NCBI RefSeq assembly: GCF_004745575.1
Contig: NZ_RPEM01000001.1
Location: 456,556-520,555, forward strand
Direction of reading: 5' to 3'
Length of the DNA stretch: 64,000 nucleotides
Source: Pseudotabrizicola sediminis
Lineage (GTDB): Bacteria; Pseudomonadota; Alphaproteobacteria; Rhodobacterales; Rhodobacteraceae
Part shown: piece after piece, positions 1-8,996 of the stretch
How positions within the stretch are numbered: position 1 is the stretch's first letter
Layout: each line of letters opens with the position of its first letter
Program-made: the position numbers and the translations under genes
The notes under the pieces: model-generated
Told to the model about the DNA's origin: nothing
Database searches by the model: none
The model's input: the letters and a program-made list of their open reading frames with translations, nothing else

Positions 1-47
1 CTGCACCCTTAGCAGGGGTGTGCCTTCGACCACTCGGCCACCACTCC
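1..47 (-). tRNA. tRNA-Ser(GCU), partial at window edge
   Basis: Read on the minus strand this begins with a 7-base acceptor strand GGAGTGG, then TG, a D-arm GCCGAGTGGTCGAAGGC and an anticodon stem-loop CACCC-CTGCTAA-GGGTG. The loop gives anticodon GCT, so the tRNA decodes AGC/AGU serine. The variable arm, T-arm and 3' end lie outside the window to the left. The 85 bases between it and the next gene should hold its promoter. Confidence 0.9.
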
Positions 48-132
48 ACTGACCCGTTTAAAGAGGCGGCGCGGCGGGGGCAAGGGGCTGTGTCGAAATA
101 TTCTGTGGCGCTCTGTCGGGCGGCCGTTCTGG

Positions 133-1170
133 TCAGGGCTGTTCCATCGCGGCGCGCCATTCGGCCAGAAAGCGGCTGCGCGACATCGGGTCCAGATTGG
201 CCAGCAACCCCGGGTCCAGCCGGATCGGGCGCAGGTGCGGGTTGCGGTCAAAGGCCGCCCCTTCGACAGTCACCAGCCCGTCACCGCTGGCAATAAGCGC
301 CTGACCATCGGCCGACAGCATGTAGCGCAGAAAATCGGTCGCGGCTCCCGGCGCGGCAGCGGTTTGCGGGACCAAAGCGGTGCGCAGCAGCGTCAGCGTG
401 AAATCCTCCAGCTCCACAACGGTGACACGGTCCACATCCGCGCTTCCGGCATAGATCCCAAGCACGTTATAGCCCACCAGCAGGCGGCCTTCGCTCACAG
501 CCTCGATCATATCGACCGAACAGCAGAACAGCTGCGCGTCCAGCCGCCCCATCACCTCGGCCAGCCGCCAGAAAGTATCGGACAACCGCGCATCCTGCGC
601 CGCGAACAGATAGCCCACGCCCGAAACCGCCGGGTCATAGGTGCCCACGCGCCCGCGGAAGCGGTCCGGATTGTCACGCAACAGCGCAATCAGCTCGCGC
701 CGGGTGCGCGGCACCGGCTCCCCCGGCAGCAGGGCCTGATCCGACAGGATCAGCACCACAGGCTCCTGCGCCACCGACACCAGCAGATTGCGCCAGCGGG
801 CCCAGGACGGGTGGCCCGCAATCAGATCTTCGGGCAGCGGCAAGGCAAAGCCGTCATTGGCCAGCTTGACCTGCAGATCCATCGCCGATGAGATTACCAG
901 ATCAAACGCCGCCGCGTCTTCGGCGATGGCGCGGTGGACCTGTTGGCTGGTTGCCATCACATAGGTCAGCCCCAGTCCGGGATTGCGCGCCAGATAGCCG
1001 GTGATCACCGGCGCCAGCACCGCGATATCGGTGGTCGACAACACCGACAGCACCCGCTGCGGATCGGCGGGGCCAAACACCTGTGTCGCCTCGACCTCAA
1101 AGGCCAGGGTTTCGGCGGCGCTGAAGATCAGGCCGCAGATCAGGCCAGTGGCAAACAGAATTCCGCGCAT
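133..1170 (-). CDS. Periplasmic ABC-type (Fe3+/phosphate-like) substrate-binding protein, TctDE-linked
   Basis: A 345-residue protein with an N-terminal signal peptide (about residues 1-23, ending SAAETLA). The rest resembles extracellular solute-binding proteins of the iron/AfuA type, including a conserved GTYDPAVSGVGY stretch near residue 200. It is the third gene of a leftward tctD-tctE-sbp operon and overlaps the kinase gene by 31 bases, so translation is probably coupled. No ABC permease or ATPase gene is nearby. I infer that it acts as a periplasmic ligand sensor for the TctE kinase rather than as part of an ABC importer. The family call is moderately sure; the sensing role is inference. 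Confidence 0.75.
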   Translation of the reverse strand: MRGILFATGLICGLIFSAAETLAFEVEATQVFGPADPQRVLSVLSTTDIAVLAPVITGYLARNPGLGLTYVMATSQQVHRAIAEDAAAFDLVISSAMDLQVKLANDGFALPLPEDLIAGHPSWARWRNLLVSVAQEPVVLILSDQALLPGEPVPRTRRELIALLRDNPDRFRGRVGTYDPAVSGVGYLFAAQDARLSDTFWRLAEVMGRLDAQLFCCSVDMIEAVSEGRLLVGYNVLGIYAGSADVDRVTVVELEDFTLTLLRTALVPQTAAAPGAATDFLRYMLSADGQALIASGDGLVTVEGAAFDRNPHLRPIRLDPGLLANLDPMSRSRFLAEWRAAMEQP

Positions 1171-2540
1171 GCGCCGCCCCCCTGCCGGGCGCGCAGGCGG
1201 AAGGTGCCCCCCATCGCGCCGGCTGCTTCTTCGACAATGGTCAGGCCCAGACCCGACCCCATCACATCACCCACATTGTCACCGCGACGGAACCGGCGCA
1301 GCAGGCGGTCCGGCTCTGTGCCGCCCAGCCCCCTGCCCCGGTCCGCCACGGTGACCACCGCCATCGGCCCCTCGGCCAGCGCCGACACCTCGACCACCGA
1401 ATCCGGTGGTGAATACTTGATCGCATTGTCCAGGATGTTGCGCAAAGCCGCCTCGATCAGCACCGCATCGCCCTCGCAGGTCAGCACCGCGGGAATGGTC
1501 AGCACCAGATCCATATCCTTCATCCCCGCCGCCGGGGCCAGGCGCGCAGCCACCGCCCGCGTCATCGCCGCCAGATCCAGCTTGGCCCAATCCGCCTGAT
1601 CGGCACGGTAGAGCACGGTGGCATGGTCCAGCAACTGCCCGGCCGAGCGCGCCGCATCATCGGCCGACCGGATCAGCCCGCGCAGCCGCGCGCGCGTGTC
1701 TTCCTCGCTCGACTGGCGCAGCGCCAGTTCGGCCTCGTTGCGCATCACCGCCAGGGGGGTGCGGATGTGGTGTGCGGCCTCGGCAATAAAGGTCTCGGTC
1801 TGGCTCAGCGTGCCGCGCAGCCGCCCGATGAAACTGTTCAGCGCGGTGACAAAGGGCTGCAATTCACGCGGGGCCGGGTGGCGCACCGGGCGCAGATCGC
1901 GGGGGCCGCGCCGCCCCACCGCCTCGGCCAGCAGATCGATCGGGCGGGTCAGGCTGCGCGCGACCAAGAGCGCCAGCGGAATTGCCGCCAGAAACACTGC
2001 CAGCCCCAGAGCTGCTGCCTGCAGCCCCAGCCGTGCGGCAATCGCCTCCTGCCCCTCGCGCGTCTGGCCCAGCAGCACCAGCGCCGGTGCGGCCCGGCCA
2101 TCCACCCGCAGCGACCTTGCCACCGCCGCCACCCGGATCTGCGCCTCGCGGAACGGCACGGTATAGAACACCGGGGTCAGGGCCGTGGGCAACCGGCCCG
2201 GCAAAGGCAGATCGCCATATCCCGTCACCGTCAACCCGCCGATGTCGACCCGGTAGAAGATGCGCTCCTCTCCCATCGCGGCCAGCATCGACAGGGTCGC
2301 GGGCTGCATGTCGATCACAACGCCCCCTTCTTCGGCGCGCATTTCTTCCGCCATGCCCTGTGCCGCCGCGCCCAGCACCGCATCCAATGTTGCTTGCGAC
2401 GCGCGACCGGCCCCGACCTGCACCGCCAGCGACAACACCAGCGCCAGCACCGCCGCCAGCACCAGCAGTTGCACCACCAGCCTGCGGCGCAGCGACGGGG
2501 CCCGCAGCACCTTTTCCCGCCCGCTGTCGCGACCCGGCAC
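1140..2540 (-). CDS. tctE: Sensor histidine kinase, TctE type
   Basis: A 466-residue inner-membrane kinase. Hydrophobic segments at about 22-41 and 174-195 flank a periplasmic sensor domain of the TctE N-terminal type. A HAMP-like linker follows, then the H-box HHIRTPLAV with phosphoacceptor His257, the N-box NILDNAIKYS, and the G-boxes DRGRGLGG and GSGLGLTIVEEA. The start is GTG, three bases after the response-regulator stop. TctE kinases sense di- or tricarboxylates and phosphorylate TctD. The divergent tctCBA operon is the expected target. The substrate cannot be told from sequence. Confidence 0.88.
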   Translation of the reverse strand: MPGRDSGREKVLRAPSLRRRLVVQLLVLAAVLALVLSLAVQVGAGRASQATLDAVLGAAAQGMAEEMRAEEGGVVIDMQPATLSMLAAMGEERIFYRVDIGGLTVTGYGDLPLPGRLPTALTPVFYTVPFREAQIRVAAVARSLRVDGRAAPALVLLGQTREGQEAIAARLGLQAAALGLAVFLAAIPLALLVARSLTRPIDLLAEAVGRRGPRDLRPVRHPAPRELQPFVTALNSFIGRLRGTLSQTETFIAEAAHHIRTPLAVMRNEAELALRQSSEEDTRARLRGLIRSADDAARSAGQLLDHATVLYRADQADWAKLDLAAMTRAVAARLAPAAGMKDMDLVLTIPAVLTCEGDAVLIEAALRNILDNAIKYSPPDSVVEVSALAEGPMAVVTVADRGRGLGGTEPDRLLRRFRRGDNVGDVMGSGLGLTIVEEAAGAMGGTFRLRARQGGGACAEFCLPLA

Positions 2541-2543
2541 GCC

Positions 2544-3209
2544 TCAACCGTCGGTCAGGCGGTAGCCAAGGCCCCGCACGGTTTCGATCCGGGCCTCACT
2601 GCCCGCCAGTTTCTTGCGCAAGCGGCCCACATAGACCTCGATCGCATTGTCGGTCACCGGTTCCGAGAATGAAAACAGCCGGTCGCACAGATGCTCTTTC
2701 GACAGGATACGCCCCGGCGCATTCAGGAACAATTCCAGCAACCGCACCTCGCGCGATCGCAGATCCCGCGATTCGCCGGCAATGACCACAGTGGCCGCCA
2801 GCGGGTCGAAACTCAGGTCGCCAAATCGGCGAAAGGTCTGCACCGACCCGCCCTTGCGCCGCAACACCGCCCGGCACCGCGCTTCCAGCTCGGCAAAATC
2901 GAACGGCTTGGTGATGTAATCATCCGCCCCGGTGTCCAGCGCATCCACCCGGTCACTGACCGCAGACCGCGCCGTCATCACGATCACCGGGGTCTGTCTT
3001 TCCGCCCGGCGGTGCCGCGCCAGAAAATCCCGCCCGTCCCCATCCGGCAGCATGATATCCAGCAATATCAGATCGTAAGACGCCGACAGCAGAAATTCCT
3101 CCGCCTCGGCCAATGTGCCGGCATGGTCCACGCCATGCCCTTCCAGCCCCAGCCGCGCCGCGACCGATGCGGCCAGATCTGCATTGTCTTCGACCAGCAG
3201 GAACCGCAC
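2544..3209 (-). CDS. tctD: OmpR-family response regulator, TctD type
   Basis: A 221-residue two-domain regulator. The receiver domain (1-120) shows the acidic pair E7/D8, phosphoacceptor D51 in LLDIMLPD, a conserved threonine in VIVMTAR and lysine in TKPFDF. The C-terminal winged helix (about 130-218) has the OmpR-type SREVRLLELFLNAPGRILSKEHL and IEVYVGRLRKKL segments. The start is GTG. It is the first gene of the leftward operon and divergent from tctC, with 151 bases between the start codons, so it probably acts in that gap. Confidence 0.9.
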   Translation of the reverse strand: MRFLLVEDNADLAASVAARLGLEGHGVDHAGTLAEAEEFLLSASYDLILLDIMLPDGDGRDFLARHRRAERQTPVIVMTARSAVSDRVDALDTGADDYITKPFDFAELEARCRAVLRRKGGSVQTFRRFGDLSFDPLAATVVIAGESRDLRSREVRLLELFLNAPGRILSKEHLCDRLFSFSEPVTDNAIEVYVGRLRKKLAGSEARIETVRGLGYRLTDG

Positions 3210-3360
3210 AGCACCCCCGTTTGCCTGTTCTCACCCTGCACAGAAAATTTGCGCATGACAGGTTCGTGTCAGCTTTCCAGCTTTGTGTATGTCCTGCAAG
3301 ACCCGTGCGTCACGAGGAAAACACGGGCTGCCTGACATCTTGAGTCTCGGGAGGACTTAC
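3210..3360. promoter_or_regulatory. Divergent tctD/tctC promoter region with inverted repeats
   Basis: This gap holds TGACA-N6-TGTCA at 3256-3271, a direct repeat of AGCTTT at 3271 and 3279, and a second inverted repeat CCCGTG...CACGGG at 3302-3327. A strong Shine-Dalgarno GGGAGGA lies at 3349-3355 just before the tctC ATG and decides that start. The repeats are seen directly; their use as TctD binding sites is inference from position. Confidence 0.5.
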
Positions 3361-4326
3361 ATGCGACTAACCATCAAGACGCTGGCTCTCAGCGCAACCG
3401 CCGTCATTGGCATCACCACATCGGCGATGGCCACCGAATGCATCGCGCCCGCCAACCCCGGCGGCGGCTGGGACTTCACCTGCCGCCAGATCGCGAACAT
3501 CATGCAGGAAACCGGCCTGTCGCCGAACATGGTGCAAGTCACCAACATGGCCGGCGCCGGTGGCGGCATCGCCTATACCCATGTCGTCGGCCAGCGCAAC
3601 GCCGATCCCAATACCTTCGTTGCCGCCTCTTCGGCCACCACCACCCGTCTGGCTCAGAACGCCTTTGGCGGCATGACCGCTGATCAGGTCCGCTGGGTCG
3701 GCACCATCGGCGGTGATCCGGGTGTGATCGTTGTGGCCAAGGACAGCCCGCTGCAAACCATCAACGATCTGGTCGAGGCGGTGAAGGCCGATCCGTCCAA
3801 GGTCGCTTTTGCCGGTGGCTCGGCAGTGGGCGGCTTTGACCACCTCAAGGTGCTGATGCTGCTCGACCGCGCCGGGTTCGGCGATGCGCGTGCGGTGAAA
3901 TACATCGGTCTTGACGGCGGCGCGGATGCCATCACCCAGACCGTGGGCGGCTTCACGCAAGCCATGACCGGCGACATCTCGGAAATCCAGGGCTTCATCC
4001 GTTCGGGCGACGTGCGCGCTCTGGCGGTCCTGTCAGATGAGCGCGTGGCCGGATTCGAAGACATCCCGACCGCGAAAGAGCAGGGCATCGACATGGTCGC
4101 GATGAACTGGCGCGGCATCTATGTGCCAAAGGGCATTTCCGATGAGGATTACGCCAAATGGACCGACACCCTGCAAAAGGTGGCCGATTCCGAGCAATGG
4201 CAGAAGGTGATGACCGAAAACGGTCTGGCCCCCTATACCCTGATCGGTGCCGAGTTCGAGACGTTCATCAACGAAAACATTGCTGAAATCACCGAAATTT
4301 CCAAAGAAATCGGGCTGATCCAATGA
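3361..4326 (+). CDS. tctC: TTT-family tricarboxylate-binding receptor
   Basis: A 321-residue periplasmic receptor of the tripartite tricarboxylate transporter family. Residues 1-24 form a signal peptide ending SAMA, and the mature protein opens with the family hallmark ANPGGGWD that contacts the ligand. Length is normal for the family. The start was set by GGGAGGA six bases upstream; an in-frame start 78 bases further up lacks this and would spoil the signal peptide. The stop overlaps the tctB start. The substrate is a carboxylate of unknown identity. Confidence 0.93.
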   Translation: MRLTIKTLALSATAVIGITTSAMATECIAPANPGGGWDFTCRQIANIMQETGLSPNMVQVTNMAGAGGGIAYTHVVGQRNADPNTFVAASSATTTRLAQNAFGGMTADQVRWVGTIGGDPGVIVVAKDSPLQTINDLVEAVKADPSKVAFAGGSAVGGFDHLKVLMLLDRAGFGDARAVKYIGLDGGADAITQTVGGFTQAMTGDISEIQGFIRSGDVRALAVLSDERVAGFEDIPTAKEQGIDMVAMNWRGIYVPKGISDEDYAKWTDTLQKVADSEQWQKVMTENGLAPYTLIGAEFETFINENIAEITEISKEIGLIQ

Positions 4327-4766
4327 TGCGCGCCGACCGCATCTTTGGTGTGGTCATGATGATCGTGGCGCTGGGGTATATCCTCAGCGCCATGACCATC
4401 CAGACCTCGTTCCTGTCCGACCCGGTGGGGCCGCGTGTGTTTCCCTATATGGTCGCAGGCGTTGTGATGATCTCCTGTCTGGTCATGATCCTGCGCCCCG
4501 ACCCCGAGGTGCACTGGCCCGTCGGCGGCATGCTGTTGCAGATGATCTTGGCCCTCGCCGTTCTGCTGGGCTATGCCATGCTGATTCAGCCTTTGGGCTT
4601 CATCATCCCCACCGTGATCGCCGCAGGCATCCTGTCCTGGCAGATCAACCCCCGACCGGTTCCGGCGGCATTGTCCGGCCTTGGCCTTGGCATCGGGCTG
4701 TTCGTGCTGTTCAAATTCATCCTCGGGCTGGGTCTGCAAGGCCTTCCCCGCGCCCTGATGGGCTGA
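4323..4766 (+). CDS. tctB: TTT transporter small membrane subunit
   Basis: A 147-residue protein with about four hydrophobic segments, matching the poorly conserved small subunit of TTT transporters. It starts inside the tctC stop (ATGATG), which indicates translational coupling, and precedes tctA by 18 bases. It forms the integral-membrane complex with TctA. Recognised mainly from size, topology and position between tctC and tctA. Confidence 0.88.
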   Translation: MMRADRIFGVVMMIVALGYILSAMTIQTSFLSDPVGPRVFPYMVAGVVMISCLVMILRPDPEVHWPVGGMLLQMILALAVLLGYAMLIQPLGFIIPTVIAAGILSWQINPRPVPAALSGLGLGIGLFVLFKFILGLGLQGLPRALMG

Positions 4767-4784
4767 CCCAGAGGACCACACCCC

Positions 4785-6308
4785 ATGGATATTTTCGCAA
4801 ATCTGGCGATGGGCTTCGGCATCGCCCTGACCCCCTATACGCTGATGCTGGCGCTGATCGGCTGCTTTGTCGGCACCATCATCGGTGCCCTGCCCGGCCT
4901 TGGTCCATCAAACGGCGTGGCACTGCTGATCCCGATCTCGTTCTCGATGGGCCTCTCGGCGATCCCGGCGCTGGTGCTGCTCACCTCGGTCTACTACGGC
5001 GCGATGTATGGCGGGCGGATCAGTTCGATCCTGCTGAACATTCCGGGTGACGAGCCTGCGATGATGACCACGCTGGACGGCTATCCGATGGCCAAACAGG
5101 GCTTTGCGTCGGATGCTCTGGTGATCTCGGGTGTGGCGTCGTTTGTCGGTGCCTTTCTTGCCACCATCGGCCTGATGTTCCTGTCGCCGATGCTGGCGCA
5201 GGTCGCGTTCAAGTTCGGCCCTGCCGAATACTTCGCGCTGTACATGCTCGCGTTCTGCACCCTTGGCGGCATCGGGTCAAACAATCAGGCCAAGGCAGCG
5301 CTTGCCGCCGCCATCGGTCTGGGCATCTCGATGATCGGGCTGGACAAGACCACCGGCATGCCACGCTTCACCTTCGGCGAGATGCACCTGATGGACGGGG
5401 TTGATTTCCTTGTCGCCATCGTCGGGCTGTTTGCCGTGGCCGAAGTGTTCCACTTCATCGAAACCCATGGCAAGGACAGCGCCATCGGCGTCAAGCTGGG
5501 CAAGATCACCGTGAACTGGGCCAAGCTCTGGTCCACCCGCTATGCCATGCTGCGCGGGTCGGGCATCGGCTTTGTCGCCGGCATCCTGCCGGGGGCTGGC
5601 GCGTCACTGGGGTCGTTCCTCGCCTATATGACCGAAAAATCGTCGGCCAAGGACAAATCCACCTTCGGCAAGGGCAACCCCAACGGCGTGGCCGCGCCCG
5701 AGGCGGGCAACAACGCCGCCGCCGGTGGCGCGCTGATCCCCATGCTGACTCTGGGTGTGCCGGGGTCCGGCACCACCGCCGTTCTGCTGGCGCTGCTGCT
5801 CACGCTCAACATCACCCCCGGCCCGCTGCTGTTCACCGAACGGCCCGAGGTGGTGTGGTCGCTGATCGCATCATTGCTGATCGCCAACTTCATGCTGCTG
5901 ATCCTGAACGTTCCGATGGTGAAGGTGTTTGTGAAAATCCTGCAGGTGCCAAGCTGGGTGCTTCTGCCGGGTGTGACGATGATCGCCTTTGTCGGCATCT
6001 ACTCGCTGACCGGATCGTCCTTCGACATGATGCTGATGGTGGCCTTCGGGGTCATGGGCTGGCTGTTCCGCAAGCTGGATATCCCGACCGTGCCCGTGAT
6101 CCTCGGCATCCTCTTGGGCAACGCGATGGAAGACAACATGCGCCGCGCCATGGTGCTGTCGGATGGCGACTGGACCTATCTGTTCTCGTCCCCCATCGCC
6201 ATCGGGCTGTGGATCGCCGCTGTTGTCGGCTTTGTGGCGCCGATGTTCCTGCGTGGGGTCTTGAAGAAGCCGCCGCAGCCGTCCACAGACATCGGCATCC
6301 CGGATTAA
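4785..6308 (+). CDS. tctA: TTT transporter large membrane subunit
   Basis: A 507-residue permease with about twelve hydrophobic segments. Typical TctA stretches are visible: GALPGLGPSNGVALL near residue 40, YYGAMYGGRISSILLNIPGDEPA near 70, and a second copy-like segment LTLGVPGSGTTAVLL near 325. These glycine/proline-rich loops are the family's conserved core. GAGGA lies ten bases before the ATG. It moves the TctC-delivered carboxylate by secondary, not ATP-driven, transport. Confidence 0.94.
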   Translation: MDIFANLAMGFGIALTPYTLMLALIGCFVGTIIGALPGLGPSNGVALLIPISFSMGLSAIPALVLLTSVYYGAMYGGRISSILLNIPGDEPAMMTTLDGYPMAKQGFASDALVISGVASFVGAFLATIGLMFLSPMLAQVAFKFGPAEYFALYMLAFCTLGGIGSNNQAKAALAAAIGLGISMIGLDKTTGMPRFTFGEMHLMDGVDFLVAIVGLFAVAEVFHFIETHGKDSAIGVKLGKITVNWAKLWSTRYAMLRGSGIGFVAGILPGAGASLGSFLAYMTEKSSAKDKSTFGKGNPNGVAAPEAGNNAAAGGALIPMLTLGVPGSGTTAVLLALLLTLNITPGPLLFTERPEVVWSLIASLLIANFMLLILNVPMVKVFVKILQVPSWVLLPGVTMIAFVGIYSLTGSSFDMMLMVAFGVMGWLFRKLDIPTVPVILGILLGNAMEDNMRRAMVLSDGDWTYLFSSPIAIGLWIAAVVGFVAPMFLRGVLKKPPQPSTDIGIPD

Positions 6309-6319
6309 GGATCAGACCC

Positions 6320-7678
6320 ATGCCCACCCGCGTTCTTGTGCCTTCGGGCGTCCTCGGCCTTGGCTTCGACCGGACCGCACTGGCGCGCGGGGTGGCCATG
6401 CGCCCCGACATCATCGCAATCGACGGGGGGTCCACAGACAGTGGGCCCTTCAGCCTTGGCGCGGGCCAGTCGAAATACGCCCGCGCCGCCACCAAATCCG
6501 AATGGCGCGATCTGATGCTGGCGCGGGCAACCGCTGGCGTGCCGCTGGTCATCGGCACCGCAGGCACCTGTGGCGCGGATGCGACGGTGGACTGGATGTT
6601 CGACATCACCGTGGAGCTGGCGCGCGAGCTGGGCCAGACCCTGCGCATCGCCCGGCTTTATTCAAGCCAATCGCCGGATACCGTAACCACCGCTCTGGCA
6701 CAGGGCCAGATCACCCCCCTCTCCCCCGCCCCCGAAATCTCTGCCGAAACCCTTGCGAGCATGACCAACATCGTCGCCCTCGCCGGGGCCGAACAGATGC
6801 AGGCCGCCCTGCAAACCGGGGCCGATATCGTCATCGCCGGCCGCACCACCGACACCGCCACCATCGCAGCCTTGCCACTGCTGCGCGGCGACCATCCGGG
6901 TGGCGCATGGCACGGCGCCAAGATCGCCGAATGTGGCGCGCTGTGCTCCACCAACCCCACCTCGGGCGTGATCGTGGTCGATTTTGACGAAACCGGCTTC
7001 ACGGTCGAGGCGATGCATGAAACTGCCCTGTGCACGCCGCATTCCGTTTCCGCCCACATGCTTTACGAAAACACCGACCCCTTCATCCTCTATGAACCCG
7101 GCGGCCACCTTGACGTGACGCGCGCCCGCTACACCGCGCTGGACGCCCGCCGCGTGCGGGTCGAAGGATCAGAGTGGGTGCCCGGCCGCTACACGGTCAA
7201 GCTTGAGGGCGCGCGGATCGCGGGGTACCAGACCACCATCCTCGCCATCCTGCGCGGGCAGCATTACGCCAGCCACGCGCGGGAATGGGTGGCCAAACTC
7301 ACCACCTTCCTGGCCGACACCATCAGCCGCCGCATGGACCTTGCGCCAGACAGCTACGCCCTCGACTTCCGCCTGATCGGCGTCGATGGCGCTTTGGGCG
7401 GCCTGGAAAACCGCGAAGGTTCACCGGTCGAGGTTGGCGTGCTTGGCATCGTCACCGCCCCCACGCAAGCCATTGCCGCCGAAATCGGCAAGCTGATCAA
7501 CCCCTTCGTGCTGCATTACCCGCTGACCGAGAATGAAGAACTGCCCACCTTCGCCTTCCCCTATTCCCCCGCCACCACCGACCGCGGCGCGCTGTATGAA
7601 TTCGCGCTGAACCATGTGATGGAACTGGCCGACCCGATGTCCGCCTTCCGACTGACCGTGACGGAGGTCGGCGCATGA
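6320..7678 (+). CDS. AtuA-like protein (DUF1446)
   Basis: A 452-residue soluble protein of the acyclic-terpene-utilisation AtuA/DUF1446 family, recognised from IDGGSTDSGP near the N-terminus, VIGTAGTCGADATVDW, and DIVIAGRTTDTATIAALPL. The ATG follows tctA by 11 bases; a longer frame running back into tctA is a shadow. The biochemical role of the family is not firmly known to me. Its place behind a TTT transporter and directly before its usual partner DUF4387 suggests the pair acts on the imported carboxylate or its CoA ester. That is inference. Confidence 0.85.
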   Translation: MPTRVLVPSGVLGLGFDRTALARGVAMRPDIIAIDGGSTDSGPFSLGAGQSKYARAATKSEWRDLMLARATAGVPLVIGTAGTCGADATVDWMFDITVELARELGQTLRIARLYSSQSPDTVTTALAQGQITPLSPAPEISAETLASMTNIVALAGAEQMQAALQTGADIVIAGRTTDTATIAALPLLRGDHPGGAWHGAKIAECGALCSTNPTSGVIVVDFDETGFTVEAMHETALCTPHSVSAHMLYENTDPFILYEPGGHLDVTRARYTALDARRVRVEGSEWVPGRYTVKLEGARIAGYQTTILAILRGQHYASHAREWVAKLTTFLADTISRRMDLAPDSYALDFRLIGVDGALGGLENREGSPVEVGVLGIVTAPTQAIAAEIGKLINPFVLHYPLTENEELPTFAFPYSPATTDRGALYEFALNHVMELADPMSAFRLTVTEVGA

Positions 7679-7974
7679 AAACTCTTGGTCAGCAAGTCCT
7701 CAAGGTCCGCTCGAAAAACGCTGGTCCCTTCTGGGTCACCATCGACATTTTCTGCGGCACGGCGCAGGCTTACGCGGCGATCCTCCCACGGCTGCACACC
7801 GCAGTTGTGGCCCGCCTCTACGGCACGCCGGAACAACTGGTGAAACGCTTCGACATCGCCGATCTGTACGTCATCAAATTCTCGATCCCCCGCCCGGTGG
7901 TCCAAGGCTCGGCGGCAGACCGCGACATGCATGGCGCGCAATGGGCGCATCTGCTGGATGAGATGTTGTTGTGA
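7675..7974 (+). CDS. DUF4387 protein, AtuA partner
   Basis: A 99-residue protein matching DUF4387 in length and pattern, opening with LGQQVLKVRSKNAGPFWVTIDIF and ending in a DRDMHGAQWAHLL motif. It starts inside the AtuA stop (ATGA) and its own stop overlaps the next start, so all three are translationally coupled. In many genomes DUF4387 is adjacent or fused to DUF1446, which suggests a two-subunit enzyme. The reaction is unknown. Confidence 0.85.
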   Translation: MKTLGQQVLKVRSKNAGPFWVTIDIFCGTAQAYAAILPRLHTAVVARLYGTPEQLVKRFDIADLYVIKFSIPRPVVQGSAADRDMHGAQWAHLLDEMLL

Positions 7975-8996
7975 CCTTTCTGACCAGACCGCGCCTGCTG
8001 ACCTTTGCCATCGCCATCACAGGGGCCGCTTTGTTCCTGTTGCTGCAGCTGCCGCTCGCCCTGCTGCTCGGCCCGATGGCCGCCTGCCTCGTGGCGGCGC
8101 TTCTGGGCGCAAAGATGCAGGATGCGGGCACGCTTGGCACCTTCATGCGTACCTTTCTGGGGGTGGCCGTCGGGTCTTCCATTACGCCTGAAACCATCGG
8201 CCACCTGCCCGATTTCGCTCTGTCCTTGCTGTTCGTGCCGCTGTTCATCGCGGTGATCGGCGCGGTTGGCTACCCGCTGTTTCGCTATGTCTTCGGCTTC
8301 AACCACCCCACCGCCTGGTATGCCGCCATGCCCGGCGGCTTGCAGGACATGCTGGTGTTCGGCGAAGAAGCAGGCGGCGACGTGCGCGCGCTCTCGCTGA
8401 TCCATGCCACCCGCGTACTGGTCATCGTTACCGCAGCACCCCTGATCATGACGCTGTACTGGGGCATCGACCTGACACAGCCGCCCGGCAAACCGGCGCT
8501 GGAAACCGACCCGGTGCAGATCGCCCTGATGATCTTTGCCTGCTTTGCCGGCTGGAAGATTGCCGAGCGTGTCGGCCTGTTCGGTGCCTCGATCCTCGGT
8601 CCGATGATCCTGACCGGCGCGCTGTCGCTGGGCGGCATCATCACCACCCGCCCGCCGGCCGAAATCATCTGGGCCGCGCAGTTCTTCATCGGCATCGCGG
8701 TCGGGGTGAAATACTCCGGCATCACTTGGAAGGAGTTGCGGATCGACGTGGGCGCAGGCGTGGTCTACGCCCTGATGCTCGCTGCGATTTCGCTGGCGTT
8801 CTTTGAGGTGATCTACCTCGCGGGCTTCGCCCCCGCGCTGGATGCGTTCCTTGCCTTCCTGCCCGGTGGGCAGGCCGAAATGGTGGTCATCGCCATCATC
8901 GCAGGGGCCGATCTGGCCTATGTGGTCAGCCACCACCTGCTGCGCATCATCCTGGTGATCATGCTCGCCCCCATCGTGGCGCGCCTCTTCCGTTAG
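7971..8996 (+). CDS. AbrB-family (ammonia monooxygenase-like) membrane protein
   Basis: A 341-residue polytopic membrane protein with about ten hydrophobic segments in two similar halves, as in the AbrB/ammonia-monooxygenase-like family. Conserved segments include MPGGLQDMLVFGEEAGGDVRALSL near residue 120 and LPGGQAEMVVIAI near 297. The start is GTG within the overlap GTGA. It ends the tctCBA operon. Its stop overlaps the convergent doeB stop by four bases. Function of the family is unclear; transport of a small organic acid is a guess. Confidence 0.8.
   Translation: MTFLTRPRLLTFAIAITGAALFLLLQLPLALLLGPMAACLVAALLGAKMQDAGTLGTFMRTFLGVAVGSSITPETIGHLPDFALSLLFVPLFIAVIGAVGYPLFRYVFGFNHPTAWYAAMPGGLQDMLVFGEEAGGDVRALSLIHATRVLVIVTAAPLIMTLYWGIDLTQPPGKPALETDPVQIALMIFACFAGWKIAERVGLFGASILGPMILTGALSLGGIITTRPPAEIIWAAQFFIGIAVGVKYSGITWKELRIDVGAGVVYALMLAAISLAFFEVIYLAGFAPALDAFLAFLPGGQAEMVVIAIIAGADLAYVVSHHLLRIILVIMLAPIVARLFR

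Noticed and set aside
5855-6319. Long in-frame N-terminal extension of the AtuA-like protein over the end of tctA
   Set aside because: The extension is a shadow of tctA; the family N-terminus (MPTRVLVPSG) begins 11 bases past the tctA stop.
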